A stretch of 64,000 nt of DNA from Cystobacter fuscus DSM 2262 (GCF_000335475.2 NZ_ANAH02000021.1:1-64000), one strand, 5' to 3'. Shown: positions 8,801-18,286, counted from the stretch's first letter. Made by a program: numbers and translations. Notes: generated by a model from the sequence alone, not told the origin.

Positions 8801-9562
8801 TCACGTGTCCCACTCGAACGTGTCCGCGGCTTCCTCGATGATGCGGGGGGCCAGCACCTTGAGCAGATCCTCCGGCTTCGCCCCGCCCGCGTGGAGCTCC
8901 ACGTCCCCGAGCAGCGTTTGATCCGGGTAGCTGATGCACGCCATCGTCACCTGCAGTCCTCCGCTCTCGGTGTCGTGGATCTCCGCCTGCAACCGGAAGC
9001 CGCGCACGCCGAACTTGCGCAGCACCCCCTGCGCCGCCGCCTTGTTCTCCCTCGCGGGGGCGACCATCGCGCCCATCTGCGCGAGCTTGCGCCTCATCCG
9101 CGCCTCGGTGGAGCGCAGCACTTCCGGCGACAACTGGCCCGTCCTGTCCTTCACGTCGACGAGCTGCACGTAGAACCGGGGAGCCTGCTCCTTCAACGAC
9201 TGCAGCGTCTTGAGCGACGCCAGGATGGCCGCCCGTGCCGCCGAGTCCGGCTCGCCCTTGCGCGCCTTGAGGCACTCCACCCCGGCCACTTCCTTCAGCA
9301 CGCCCAACGCCTGGGCCGCCGCCGCGCGCACCTGCTCGCTCGTGTCCTTCAAGCCCTCGCACAGGGGCCCGAGCGCCTCGGGATCATCCGAGGCCCCCAG
9401 TCCCGACGCGGCCCGCGAGCGCGCTCCCGGTTCCATCCCCTGCCCGAGCTGTCGGCTCAGGGAGGCCGTCCGAGCATCCACCTGGGCCACGGCCGTGGAC
9501 GCGGCCCCCCAGGACAACAGCGCGATCAAAGACAGTGCACACCGCTTGACGGAATGACGCAT
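8801..9562 (-). CDS. Exported HEAT-repeat protein, copy B
   Basis: This 253-residue protein starts with a Sec signal peptide (hydrophobic core residues ~9-20, cleavage after AVAQ). Residues ~45-110 hold HEAT-type repeats, seen as SDDPEALGPLCEGL followed by VRAAAAQALG. The remainder, ~130-250, is a domain of unknown function shared with the neighbouring gene at 9612-10355; both have LSPE then T-EAR-RR and a conserved GFRL/GYRL strand. The two genes are therefore tandem duplicates, 49 bases apart on the same strand. A periplasmic scaffold role is only a guess. It is followed 45 bases later by the AAA ATPase. Confidence 0.75.
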   Translation of the reverse strand: MRHSVKRCALSLIALLSWGAASTAVAQVDARTASLSRQLGQGMEPGARSRAASGLGASDDPEALGPLCEGLKDTSEQVRAAAAQALGVLKEVAGVECLKARKGEPDSAARAAILASLKTLQSLKEQAPRFYVQLVDVKDRTGQLSPEVLRSTEARMRRKLAQMGAMVAPARENKAAAQGVLRKFGVRGFRLQAEIHDTESGGLQVTMACISYPDQTLLGDVELHAGGAKPEDLLKVLAPRIIEEAADTFEWDT

Positions 9563-9611
9563 TCGAGCCCTCCGTGCCCCGCGAGGTGCGGGGCCCCCCG
9601 GCTCGTCCAGT

Positions 9612-10355
9612 CTACCTCCATTTATATGCGGTCGCGGAATCGGCGATCACCCGCGGAACCAGCGCCGCGAGGATCTCTCCCGGCTCGCCCTCCGAGCCCT
9701 GGACATCCACGCTCCCCAGCAATTGCTTGCCCGGATAACGCAGGCACAGCACCACCAGCATCAGCCCTCCTGTGGGGCCCGGACGCACCTCGGGAACGAG
9801 CCGGTAGCCGGACAACTTGCGCTTGCGCAACACGTCACGCGCCCGCGCCTCGGTCTCCTTCTCCGGCGCCAGCTCCGCACCCACCTGGAACAAGGCGCGC
9901 CGCAGCCGGGCCTCGGTCAGCTTCACCAGCTCCGGCGACAGTGTGCCCGTCGTGTCCTTGAGCGGCGCCAGCATCACGTACAGCCGGGCGGGTCGTGCCT
10001 GGAGCGCGCGCAGCGCCTTCAGGGCGGACGTCAGGGCGGCCTGGACCTGGGGGTCCGTCTCCTCCTTGCGCGCCTCCAAACACACCACCGCGCCGGGCTC
10101 CGCCAGCTTCTCCAGGGCCGAGGCCGCCGCTGCCCGCACCTCGGGGCTCTCGTCCGCGAGCCCCGCGCACAAGGGCGGCATCGCCTCGGGATCATCCGAC
10201 TCGCCCAACAGCCGCGCCGCCTGGAGCCGGTGCGCCACCACCGGGCCCTGCTTCAGCGTCTTCGCCAGCGAGGCGGTCTGGGCATCCGCCTGTGCCAGCA
10301 CGGAGGGGGGAAAGGCGAGCAGGAGGAAGGCGACAAGGTGGGAGGAGAAGCGCAT
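9612..10355 (-). CDS. Exported HEAT-repeat protein, copy A
   Basis: This 247-residue paralogue of copy B has a signal peptide (MRFSSHLVAFLLLAF, cleavage near VLAQ), HEAT repeats (SDDPEAMPPLCAGL then VRAAAASALEKL) and the same C-terminal domain ending in a short basic tail. The ATG at 10355 was chosen because the signal peptide begins there; there is no convincing Shine-Dalgarno, and an ATG nine residues further upstream is possible. It diverges from alaS, with 72 bases between the starts, and is the first gene of the minus-strand run HEAT-HEAT-ATPase-DUF4276-pirin. Its function is unknown. Confidence 0.75.
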   Translation of the reverse strand: MRFSSHLVAFLLLAFPPSVLAQADAQTASLAKTLKQGPVVAHRLQAARLLGESDDPEAMPPLCAGLADESPEVRAAAASALEKLAEPGAVVCLEARKEETDPQVQAALTSALKALRALQARPARLYVMLAPLKDTTGTLSPELVKLTEARLRRALFQVGAELAPEKETEARARDVLRKRKLSGYRLVPEVRPGPTGGLMLVVLCLRYPGKQLLGSVDVQGSEGEPGEILAALVPRVIADSATAYKWR

Positions 10356-10427
10356 GGTGGGAAACCGAGCGTATCGCGGCCCGCAAGAAACACAGCGGCC
10401 CCGCCACTTGTGGCATATACCCTCACC

Positions 10428-13121
10428 ATGTCCTCTGCCCTGTCCGCCTCCCAGATCCGCGAGGCGTTCCTCCAGTTCTTCGAAGGGCGCGGTCATCGCC
10501 GCGTCGCGTCGTCGTCCCTCGTCCCCCAGAACGACCCCACCCTGCTGTTCACCAACGCGGGCATGGTGCAGTTCAAGGACGTGTTCACCGGCCGCGAGAA
10601 GCGCGACTACAGCCGCGCCACCACCTCGCAGAAGTGCGTGCGAGCAGGCGGCAAGCACAACGACCTCGACAACGTGGGCTACACGGCGCGCCACCACACG
10701 TTCTTCGAGATGCTCGGCAACTTCTCCTTCGGCGACTACTTCAAGGCCGACGCCATCGCGTACGGCTGGGAGTTCGTGACGAAGACGCTGGGGCTGGACA
10801 CCAAGCGGCTCGCCGTCACCGTGTTCAACGGCGAGGGGGGCGTCCCCTGGGACGAGGAGGCGTTCGAGCTGTGGGCGAAGCAGGGCGTGCCCCGCGAGCG
10901 CATCTACAAGCTCGGCCTCAAGGACAACTTCTGGGCCATGGGCGACACGGGCCCGTGCGGCCCCTGCTCGGAGATCCACTTCCACCAGGGTGATGACATC
11001 CCCTGTGCCGAGGTGACCGCGGGCCGCGCGTGTCAGGGCGTGGCGTGTGACTGCGACCGGTGGCTGGAGATCTGGAACCTCGTGTTCATGCAGTTCGAGC
11101 GCAAGGAGAAGGACGCGCCGCTCATCCCCCTGCCCAAGCCGTCCATCGACACGGGCGCGGGTCTGGAGCGCATCGCCTCGGTGGTGCAGGGCAAGCGCTC
11201 CAACTACGACACGGATCTCTTCCAGAGCATCATCTCGCGCGTGAGCGAGCTGGTGGGCAAGCGCTACACCCAGGAGGATGGCGCCTCCATGCGCGTCGTG
11301 GCGGACCACGCCCGCGCGGCCGCCTTCCTCATCGCCGATGGCGTGCAGCCCTCCAACGAGGGCCGCGGCTACGTCCTGCGCCGCATCATGCGCCGCGCCA
11401 TCCGCCACGGCTCCATCCTCGGACTCAACGAGCTGTTCTTCTTCAAGGTCGTCGATCGCGTCATCGAGCTGATGGGGGACGCCTACCCCGAGCTGCGCGA
11501 CAGCCGCACCTTCCTCATCGAGGTGTCGCGGCACGAGGAGGAGAGCTTCCGGCGCACGCTCGATCGCGGCATGAAGATGATCGACGAGAGCGTGGCGAAG
11601 CTGAAGCAGGCCGGCGAGAAGAAGCTGTCGGGCGCGGACATCTACTACCTGCACGGCACCTACGGCTTCCCGTGGGACCTGACGGAGATCATCCTGCGCG
11701 AGCGCGGCTTCGAGGCCGACGTCGAGGGCTTCTGGAAGGAGATCGAGAAGGAGGCCCTGAAGAACAAGTTCGCGGGCTCCGGCGACAAGGCGGTGGGCGC
11801 CGTCTACCAGCAGGTGCTCGAGCGCGTGGGCCAGAGCGAGTTCCTCGGCTACGAGGGCGTGGGCCACGAGGGCGAGGGCTCGGTGCGCGCCATCCTCAAG
11901 GGCGGCGCCGAGGTGCCCGAGGCCCACGCGGGTGACGAGGTGGAGCTGGTGCTCGACCGCACGCCCTTCTACGGCGAGTCCGGCGGACAGATGGGCGACA
12001 CCGGCCGCATCGTGGCCCATGGGGGCAAGACGGTGGCCCAGGTGGCCGACGCGCAGCGCCCGGTGCCCGGCCTCGTCGTCCACAAGGCGAAGGTGACCGA
12101 GGGCACGCTCAAGACGGGCGACATGGTGCAGGCGAGCGTGGACGGCGAGCGCCGCTCGTCCATCCGCGCCAACCACTCGGCCACGCACCTGTTGCACCGC
12201 GCGCTCAAGCTGGTGCTCGGCGAGCACGTGAAGCAGGCCGGCTCCGTGGTGGCGCCGGACTACCTGCGCTTCGACTTCTCGCACTTCTCGCCCATGACGC
12301 CCGAGCAGCAGGATCAGGTGGAAGACCTGGTCAACGGCTGGGTGCGCGAGAACACCGAGTCCCAGACGCGCATCATGAGCCTGGAGGAGGCGAAGAAGTC
12401 GGGCGCCGTCGCCATGTTCGGCGAGAAGTACGGCGAGACGGTGCGCGTCGTCACCGTGCACCCGCAGACCACGGAGCTGTGCGGCGGCACCCACGTGCGA
12501 CGCAGCGGAGACATCGGCCTGTTCAAGCTCGTGAGCGAGAGCGGTGTGGCCTCGGGCGTGCGGCGCATCACCGCCGTCACGGGCCTGGGCGCCCTCCAGT
12601 ACGTGCGCGAGACCGAGCGCGAGCTGAAGAAGGTCGCCGAGATGCTCAAGACCTCGCCCAAGGACCTGGTCAAGCGCGTGGAGGCCACGCAGAAGCGCGT
12701 GAAGGACCTGGAGCGCAAGGTCGAGGAGGTGTCCGTGAAGGCCCAGACGGGCTCCAGCAAGGATCTGCTCGAGCAGGCGCGCGACATCCACGGCATCAAG
12801 GTGCTCGCCACGCGCGTGGACCAGGCGGACGCGAACGTCATCCGCGGCATGGCCGACCAGCTGCGCGACCGCATCAAGTCCGGCGTGGTGCTCATCGGCG
12901 GTGAGAAGGACGGCAAGGTCGTCCTGCTCGTGGCGGCCACCAAGGACGTGGTGGCCCGGGGCATCCACGCGGGCAACCTGCTCAAGGAGCTCGCCAAGGA
13001 GGTCAACGGCCGCGGCGGAGGCAAGCCCGACCTGGCCCAGGGCGGTGGCGAGGATCCCTCGCGCATCCCCGCCGCCTTCGACAAGCTCTACGAGCTGGTC
13101 CAGGGAACCACCCTCGCATGA
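10428..13121 (+). CDS. alaS: Alanyl-tRNA synthetase
   Basis: This 897-residue enzyme charges tRNA-Ala. It has the class II catalytic domain at the N-terminus (GRGHRRVASSSLVP, then R-x-SQKC-R-GGKHND), the tRNA recognition region, the editing domain with zinc ligands H583, H587, C685 and H689 (spacing identical to E. coli H564/H568/C666/H670), and the C-terminal DHHA1/C-Ala domain. The ATG at 10428 gives the normal N-terminus; longer upstream reading is non-homologous. No Shine-Dalgarno is present; TATACC at 10416-10421 lies 6 bases before the ATG. The stop overlaps the start of the next lipoprotein gene as ATGA. Confidence 0.98.
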   Translation: MSSALSASQIREAFLQFFEGRGHRRVASSSLVPQNDPTLLFTNAGMVQFKDVFTGREKRDYSRATTSQKCVRAGGKHNDLDNVGYTARHHTFFEMLGNFSFGDYFKADAIAYGWEFVTKTLGLDTKRLAVTVFNGEGGVPWDEEAFELWAKQGVPRERIYKLGLKDNFWAMGDTGPCGPCSEIHFHQGDDIPCAEVTAGRACQGVACDCDRWLEIWNLVFMQFERKEKDAPLIPLPKPSIDTGAGLERIASVVQGKRSNYDTDLFQSIISRVSELVGKRYTQEDGASMRVVADHARAAAFLIADGVQPSNEGRGYVLRRIMRRAIRHGSILGLNELFFFKVVDRVIELMGDAYPELRDSRTFLIEVSRHEEESFRRTLDRGMKMIDESVAKLKQAGEKKLSGADIYYLHGTYGFPWDLTEIILRERGFEADVEGFWKEIEKEALKNKFAGSGDKAVGAVYQQVLERVGQSEFLGYEGVGHEGEGSVRAILKGGAEVPEAHAGDEVELVLDRTPFYGESGGQMGDTGRIVAHGGKTVAQVADAQRPVPGLVVHKAKVTEGTLKTGDMVQASVDGERRSSIRANHSATHLLHRALKLVLGEHVKQAGSVVAPDYLRFDFSHFSPMTPEQQDQVEDLVNGWVRENTESQTRIMSLEEAKKSGAVAMFGEKYGETVRVVTVHPQTTELCGGTHVRRSGDIGLFKLVSESGVASGVRRITAVTGLGALQYVRETERELKKVAEMLKTSPKDLVKRVEATQKRVKDLERKVEEVSVKAQTGSSKDLLEQARDIHGIKVLATRVDQADANVIRGMADQLRDRIKSGVVLIGGEKDGKVVLLVAATKDVVARGIHAGNLLKELAKEVNGRGGGKPDLAQGGGEDPSRIPAAFDKLYELVQGTTLA

Positions 13122-13753
13122 GAGCCCCCACCCAGGCGCTCCTCCTGCTGCTCTGCGCGGCCGCTCCGTTGGGCGGCTGCAAGGAGAAATCCGTGGACGG
13201 TCCCTCCGAGGACCGCACCCTGGAGAAGTTGCGCCTGGAAGTGGACCGCGTGAACCAGGGCGGCGCCCCCTCGGCCCCGCCCGGCACGCCCACCGATCCC
13301 CACGCGCAGCTCGCCGACCTCGCCGCCGCGCAGGACTCGGACGCGGTGAAGCCGCTCGCGCTGGCCTCGCGCGAGGCCGTGAGCGTGGACACGCTCGAGC
13401 TCCAGCCCACGGGCCTGGAGTCGATGCACTCGCTGCGCGGCGCCGGCAAGGTGGCCCTCACCACCTCGGACCTCTTCGTGCGCGTGAAGCTCGAGGCGCG
13501 CAACACCGGCGCGAAGGCCGTGGACGTGCCGCTGTCGGCGGCGAAGCTCGTGGACGCCGAGGGCCAGGAGTACCCCATCCCCCGCGATGCACAGGCCGTG
13601 GGCGGCACCCGGAAGCTGGACCACACCTGGGAGCCAGGGCAGAGCGAGTCGCTCGACCTCGTCTTCGAGGTACCCCTGGCCGCCGTCACGCCCGGTCTGG
13701 TGCTCGTGTTTCCATCCCGCGGCGGCAAGGACACCCGCCTTCCGCTGCAATGA
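13118..13753 (+). CDS. Lipoprotein with C-terminal beta-sandwich domain
   Basis: This 211-residue protein has a lipoprotein signal with lipobox LGGC (Cys21). A Pro/Gly linker follows (residues ~48-60). The C-terminal ~120 residues, with alternating strands and phrases such as FVRVKLEARNTGAKAVDVPL, resemble the DUF4352-like immunoglobulin fold often seen in bacterial lipoproteins. It is translationally coupled to alaS by a four-base ATGA overlap, although no functional link is evident. The PilZ-Hsp70 gene begins 26 bases downstream. The function is unknown; the location is probably the outer face of the inner membrane or the outer membrane. Confidence 0.75.
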   Translation: MRAPTQALLLLLCAAAPLGGCKEKSVDGPSEDRTLEKLRLEVDRVNQGGAPSAPPGTPTDPHAQLADLAAAQDSDAVKPLALASREAVSVDTLELQPTGLESMHSLRGAGKVALTTSDLFVRVKLEARNTGAKAVDVPLSAAKLVDAEGQEYPIPRDAQAVGGTRKLDHTWEPGQSESLDLVFEVPLAAVTPGLVLVFPSRGGKDTRLPLQ

Positions 13754-13779
13754 AGCCCTCCGGGAGACGGTGACGCACG

Positions 13780-16128
13780 GTGACGGTCGAGCCCAAGCTG
13801 CTCCCGCTGCGCATCCGCCTTCCGTACGCCACGGAGGAGGAGTTCATCGTCCGCTACGGCGCCTATGTCGCCCGGGGCGGCCTCTTCCTCGCCACGCGCG
13901 CGCCCAAGACCGAGGGAACCAGGCTCCTGTTCGAGCTGGTGCTGGCCGACGGCGGACGCCTCCTGCGGGGCGAGGGCGTGGTGGTGAAGTCCCAGGCCGA
14001 CGGCCCTCGCGCGGGAATGACGGTGCGCTTCGTGCGCCTGGACGTGCACAGCAAGGCGCTCATCGACCGCGTCATGGACCGCAAGGGCCAGGGCCCGGCG
14101 ACGGCGAAGCCTCCCTTCGCCCCGGACTTCCCCACGCCGGAAGAAGCTCCGGCCGCGCCCGCAGCGCCAGCCCCACCGCCCGCCGAGACGACTCGGAAGG
14201 GACGCCCCGTCATCTCCGCGGAAGCCCTGCGCCGGCAAGCCGAGCGCATGCCCATCCCGGGCTCCTCCAGGACCCCGTCCCGCGAGGGAATTCCCACCGT
14301 CGCTCCGGTCAGCGCGGAGCCACTCCCCGCCCCCGAGCCACCCGTTTCCTTCGCGCCCGAGCCTCTCGCGCCCGTGGCTCCCGAGCCGTCCATTGCCTTC
14401 GAGCCCGAGCCCCCCGCGTTCGTGGTCCCCGAGCCGCCCGTTCCCCTCGCGCCCGAGCCTCCCGCGCCCGTGGTTCCCGAACCACCCGTGCCCGAGTTCA
14501 AGGGCCGGCGGCGCGCCATCCTCGACGTGGTCCCCGTGGCCCCCGTCACGGCCGCGCCTCGCGACGTCGTGCTCGGCATCGATCTGGGCACCTCATGGGC
14601 ACGTGCCGCCGTTCACCACCAGGGCACGCTCCAGCTCATCCCCGTCGGTGGGGCCCAGGCCCTCCCCGCGCTCCTCGCCGTGAACGAGTCGGGCCAGCTC
14701 CTCATGGGTGAGGCGGCCCGGGCCGAAGCCGAGCGCGCACCGGGCCACGCCCTCCCCGGGCTGCGCCGCCTCCTCGGAGTGCGCGCCCGCTCGCCGCTGA
14801 TGCGCGCGCTGAGCGGCCCCCTGCCCTTCGCGCTGAGCACCAGCCCCCTGGGTGACGCGAGCATCGACCTTCACGGCCGCCAGTTCCTCCTGCCCGAGCT
14901 CGCCGCCCAGCTCCTGCGCGAGCTCAAGTCCGCCGCCTCCTCCTTCCTCGGCCACGAGGCCGCGCGCACCGTGCTGTGCGTTCCCGCCCACTTCGACGAC
15001 CGGCAGCGCGCCGCCATGCGCGAGGCGGCCACGCTCGCCGGACTCGAGGTGCTGCGCATCCTCAACGCGCCCTCGGCCGCAGCGCTCGCCTTCGGGCATG
15101 GGCGGGGGCTGGCGCGCAAGCGGCTGCTGGTGGTGGAGCTCGGTGGAGGGGGGCTCGATGTGTCCGTCGTGCAGCTCACCGGCGACGACCTCGAGGTCAT
15201 CACCACCGGAGGAGACCCCACCCTCGGCGGCATGGACTTCGACGCGCGCATCGCCGAGGCGCTCGCCACGGCCCGCCAGGCCCAGGGGCTGCCCCGTCCC
15301 GAGCACCCCTCCGACTGGGCCGAGCTGTTGCTCGCCGCCGAGACCGCCAAGGTGGCCCTGAGCGAGCGGGAGGAGGTGTCCCTGCCCATGCCCGGCGGCG
15401 CTCCGCCCTTCGTGCTCACGCGCCAGCGCCTGGACACCCTCACCGAGGATCTCGTGCAGCGCCTCACCCTCGTCGTGCGGCAGGTGCTCGAGTCCAGCGC
15501 GCTCACGCCCCAGGGACTCGACGAGGTGCTGCTGCTGGGCAGCCAGGGCCGCGCGCCCCTGGTGCGTCGCGGGCTGGAGGAGGCCCTGGGCGTGCCCGTG
15601 CGCACGGACGTGGGGGCCGAGCACCCGGCGGCGCTCGGCGCGGCGCTGCTGGGCCAGGGGCTGCTCGACGCCGAGAAGGGCAAGCCGGGCGCCACCGTCT
15701 CCGAGGTGCTCTCCGTTCCCGTGGGCGTCGCCGAGCGCGGAGGCGGGCTGCGGCGCGTCCTCGAGCGCGACACGCGCCTGCCCGCGGAGAAGACGCTGGT
15801 GATTCCCGTCACCGCCGGCCCGCTCGCCCTCGCGCTCTTCCAGGGGCCCTCGCTCGTGGCGGTGGAGAACGAGTACCTCGGCACGCTCTCCCTCACCCTC
15901 GAGCGTCCGGGCGAGGCCGAAGTGCACTTCAGCCTGTCGCAGGACGGGCTCCTGTCGCTGGCCGTCACCCTGCCCGGCGTCAAGCGTCAGCCGGTCACCC
16001 TCACCGCGCAGCCACCCGAGGACGCGGAGTGGGAGGCCCTGCTGTCGCGCTCCCCCTTCGAGGGCGAGCCCGGGACGCGTCCGGGCGGACTCCTGTCGGG
16101 TCTGCGCAAGCTCTTCGGCCGCCGCTGA
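13780..16128 (+). CDS. PilZ-like domain fused to Hsp70-like ATPase
   Basis: This 782-residue protein has three parts. Residues 1-~105 form a PilZ-like domain of the TIGR02266 type found in myxobacteria. Residues ~106-260 are a Pro/Glu-rich linker made of repeated PEPP/APEP units. From residue 262 an Hsp70/actin-fold ATPase begins with GIDLGTSWARAAVHH, followed by VLCVPAHFDDRQR, NAPSAAALAFGHG, ELGGGGLDVSV and GGDPTLGGMDFDARI. A short beta-rich substrate-binding-like part ends it. The GTG start at 13780 follows GGGAG at 13762-13766. Classical c-di-GMP residues (RxxxR, DxSxxG) are not evident, so second-messenger binding is doubtful. It probably acts as a regulatory chaperone-like ATPase. Confidence 0.85.
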   Translation: MTVEPKLLPLRIRLPYATEEEFIVRYGAYVARGGLFLATRAPKTEGTRLLFELVLADGGRLLRGEGVVVKSQADGPRAGMTVRFVRLDVHSKALIDRVMDRKGQGPATAKPPFAPDFPTPEEAPAAPAAPAPPPAETTRKGRPVISAEALRRQAERMPIPGSSRTPSREGIPTVAPVSAEPLPAPEPPVSFAPEPLAPVAPEPSIAFEPEPPAFVVPEPPVPLAPEPPAPVVPEPPVPEFKGRRRAILDVVPVAPVTAAPRDVVLGIDLGTSWARAAVHHQGTLQLIPVGGAQALPALLAVNESGQLLMGEAARAEAERAPGHALPGLRRLLGVRARSPLMRALSGPLPFALSTSPLGDASIDLHGRQFLLPELAAQLLRELKSAASSFLGHEAARTVLCVPAHFDDRQRAAMREAATLAGLEVLRILNAPSAAALAFGHGRGLARKRLLVVELGGGGLDVSVVQLTGDDLEVITTGGDPTLGGMDFDARIAEALATARQAQGLPRPEHPSDWAELLLAAETAKVALSEREEVSLPMPGGAPPFVLTRQRLDTLTEDLVQRLTLVVRQVLESSALTPQGLDEVLLLGSQGRAPLVRRGLEEALGVPVRTDVGAEHPAALGAALLGQGLLDAEKGKPGATVSEVLSVPVGVAERGGGLRRVLERDTRLPAEKTLVIPVTAGPLALALFQGPSLVAVENEYLGTLSLTLERPGEAEVHFSLSQDGLLSLAVTLPGVKRQPVTLTAQPPEDAEWEALLSRSPFEGEPGTRPGGLLSGLRKLFGRR

Positions 16129-16294
16129 CGGCGAGTGCGGGGAGGCAGCCGAGCAGGGGCCTCTCGTCTGCCCCGGAGCAGGCACGGCCATGAGGCCGAG
16201 TGCGTCTCGTCAACCTTCCCATTCCAGGCGCGTGAGCAGATTTCACCTGGGAAACAGAAGTCGGCCTCGACGCCGACGTGATGGGGTGGATGAC

Positions 16295-16927
16295 ATGAAA
16301 GCTCGTTCCTGGATGGGTGGTGTCGCACTGGTGTCCCTCTGCATGTCGGGGGCGGCGCTCGCGGCGCCCGGCGCGGAGAACATCGCCGAGAAGCTCAATT
16401 TCAACGAGGAGGACACCCGGGTCGGCCTGGACGTCCGGCTGGGCGCGGGCGGTCTGGCGGGCAGCGGCGGAGATGTCACCCAGGTGGGTCCGATGGTGGG
16501 CATCGCGGCGGGTGCGCAGCCCTGGCGCTTCCTCGGCGTCGAGGCGGGAGCCGAGGGCCAGCGTCTGCCCATCGACGACCCGCGTATCGGTGAAGGCGAG
16601 GCCATGTACCGCTACAACGTCGGGCTCCTGGCCAAGGCGGGCCCCCTGCTCGCCCAGGAGAAGCTGCGGCCCTACGTGGGCGTGGGCGCGGGCGTGAGCT
16701 ACCTCAACGCCACGAGCGGCGCGGAAGGACTCTACCGCAACGACTTCATCACCGAGGTGCCGCTCGCGGCCGGTGTGGACTACCGCTTCGGCAATGGCAT
16801 CTTCGCGGGCGCGCGGGCGTCCTACCGGGTCCTCTTCGGCGAGGAGTTCGCGGACGCGGCCACCATCGACAACGACTCGGGCGGCAACCTGCTCAACATC
16901 GCCGCCACCGTGGGAGGGCGCTTCTAG
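16295..16927 (+). CDS. Outer-membrane beta-barrel protein
   Basis: This 210-residue protein has a signal peptide (cleavage near ALAAPG) and eight or so alternating amphipathic strands ending in a terminal Phe (VGGRF), the usual C-terminus of outer-membrane barrels. Strand phrases such as YRYNVGLLAKAGPLL, LRPYVGVGAGVSYL and YRFGNGIFAGARASYRV fit the OMP_b-brl family. The ATG at 16295 follows GGGGTGGATGAC. A longer in-frame reading to 16190 lacks a signal. Between this gene and the PilZ-Hsp70 gene are 166 non-coding bases. A structural or porin-like role is inferred. Confidence 0.75.
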   Translation: MKARSWMGGVALVSLCMSGAALAAPGAENIAEKLNFNEEDTRVGLDVRLGAGGLAGSGGDVTQVGPMVGIAAGAQPWRFLGVEAGAEGQRLPIDDPRIGEGEAMYRYNVGLLAKAGPLLAQEKLRPYVGVGAGVSYLNATSGAEGLYRNDFITEVPLAAGVDYRFGNGIFAGARASYRVLFGEEFADAATIDNDSGGNLLNIAATVGGRF

Positions 16928-16948
16928 CGTCCCGCCCGGACGTCACCC

Positions 16949-18286
16949 TCACAGGGTGAAGCGGGAGAGCAGGGCCTCGGGAGACGGGTTCTTCTCCCAG
17001 GCCTCCAGCACCGCCTGCGCGGGCGAGCGTCCCGAGGCGGCCACCTCGGTGAGGGGCTCGAGCAGGGGCGCGTCCTGGGGATCCAAGCGCTCCAGTCCCC
17101 GGCGGGCGATGGCGACCATCTCCCCGGCCAGGCGGTGCAACTCCTGTCCATTCCACCGCCCCGCCAGTCCCTCGCGGCGCGCGGTGTCGTGGAAGGCGAG
17201 CTGCTGCTCGTAGGAGAGCGGCGGCAGCAGGCGCGAGGCCTCGTCCAGCGCCGTGCGGTCATACAACAGCCCGCGCCACAGCGCCCCGAGCGCGCCCGTC
17301 ATGGCCGCCGAACAACAGTCCGCGCCGCGCACCTCGACGACCTTCTTCAGCCGCGCCTCGGGAAAGAGCGTGGAAAGGTGGTCCGTCCAGTCCGTCAGAT
17401 CGGCCGGAACGCCCTCGAAGCCGTCACGGATGAACTGCCGGAAGGTCATCTTCGGCCGGAGGTACTCCCCGCGCCGGCGCAGGAACAGGATGGGGGCATC
17501 CAGCGCCCACTCCGCGTAGGCCCTGTAGGAGAAGGAGCCGTCGAAGAAGGAGCGCAGGTAGCCACAGCGCGTGGGGTCCACCTCGTCCCAGACCCGGCTG
17601 CGGAAGGACATGTAGCCGGAGGGCTTGCCGTTACGCAGCGGACTGTTGGCGTAGAGCGCCACCAGCAGCGGGGTCAGCCGCGCGATGAGCACCGTCTTGC
17701 GCACACAGTCGGCCTCGTCCTCCCAGTCGAGCGACACCTGACCGGTGGAGGTCATCAACATCATGTGGTGCGCGAGCGCGCCGCGCTCGGGCAGCACCTG
17801 GCGCATGGCCACGTAGCGCGACTTGGGCATCCACGACACGTCCTCGGTCGTCCCGAAAGGCCGGTAGCCCAGGGCCACCAGTTGCAAGTCCAGGGAGGCC
17901 GCGGCGGCCTTCACCTCGGAGAGATGGGCGAGGTTCTCGGCATGGGCCTCGCGCGCGGTGGTGAAGGGCGAGCCGGACAGCTCGAACTGTCCGCCGGGCT
18001 CCAGGGAGATGGTGAGCATCCCCTTCTGCAGCGCGATGGTCGGGGAGGACGGGGTCTCCCGGAAGGGCTCATAGCCGCCCGGAGCCAGCTTCTCGAGCAG
18101 CGCGCCAATTCCCGAGGCCCCCTCGTAGGGCACGCTCCTCGCGGAGCGCAGCGGGTAGACGAACTTCTCGTGCTCGAGCCCCAGCCGATGTTGAGCGCGC
18201 GGCTTCTCGGCGGACCGGAAGCCGGCCAGGAGCATGTCGACGGAGGTAATGGGCTCGGAGGCAGTTCGCTGGAGGTCGAGGGACAT
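16949..18286 (-). CDS. gshA: Glutamate-cysteine ligase, plant/proteobacterial GCS2 type
   Basis: This 445-residue enzyme joins glutamate and cysteine in the first step of glutathione synthesis. It shows the GCS2 (plant-type GSH1) pattern: GLEHEKFVYPL near the start, ISLEPGGQFELSGSP with the ATP/metal-binding Glu residues, SRYVAMRQVLPERG, MMLMTSTGQVSLDW and FRSRVWDEVDPTRCG. The length is normal for the family. An EgtA-like ligase is possible but less likely, because no ergothioneine genes are nearby. The ATG at 18286 has no Shine-Dalgarno and follows a TATATA box by 8 bases. No gshB is in the window. Confidence 0.9.
   Translation of the reverse strand: MSLDLQRTASEPITSVDMLLAGFRSAEKPRAQHRLGLEHEKFVYPLRSARSVPYEGASGIGALLEKLAPGGYEPFRETPSSPTIALQKGMLTISLEPGGQFELSGSPFTTAREAHAENLAHLSEVKAAAASLDLQLVALGYRPFGTTEDVSWMPKSRYVAMRQVLPERGALAHHMMLMTSTGQVSLDWEDEADCVRKTVLIARLTPLLVALYANSPLRNGKPSGYMSFRSRVWDEVDPTRCGYLRSFFDGSFSYRAYAEWALDAPILFLRRRGEYLRPKMTFRQFIRDGFEGVPADLTDWTDHLSTLFPEARLKKVVEVRGADCCSAAMTGALGALWRGLLYDRTALDEASRLLPPLSYEQQLAFHDTARREGLAGRWNGQELHRLAGEMVAIARRGLERLDPQDAPLLEPLTEVAASGRSPAQAVLEAWEKNPSPEALLSRFTL

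Noticed and set aside
9723-10427. In-frame extension upstream of alaS
   Set aside because: The reading frame is open but lies over the HEAT-repeat gene; AlaRS homology starts at 10428.
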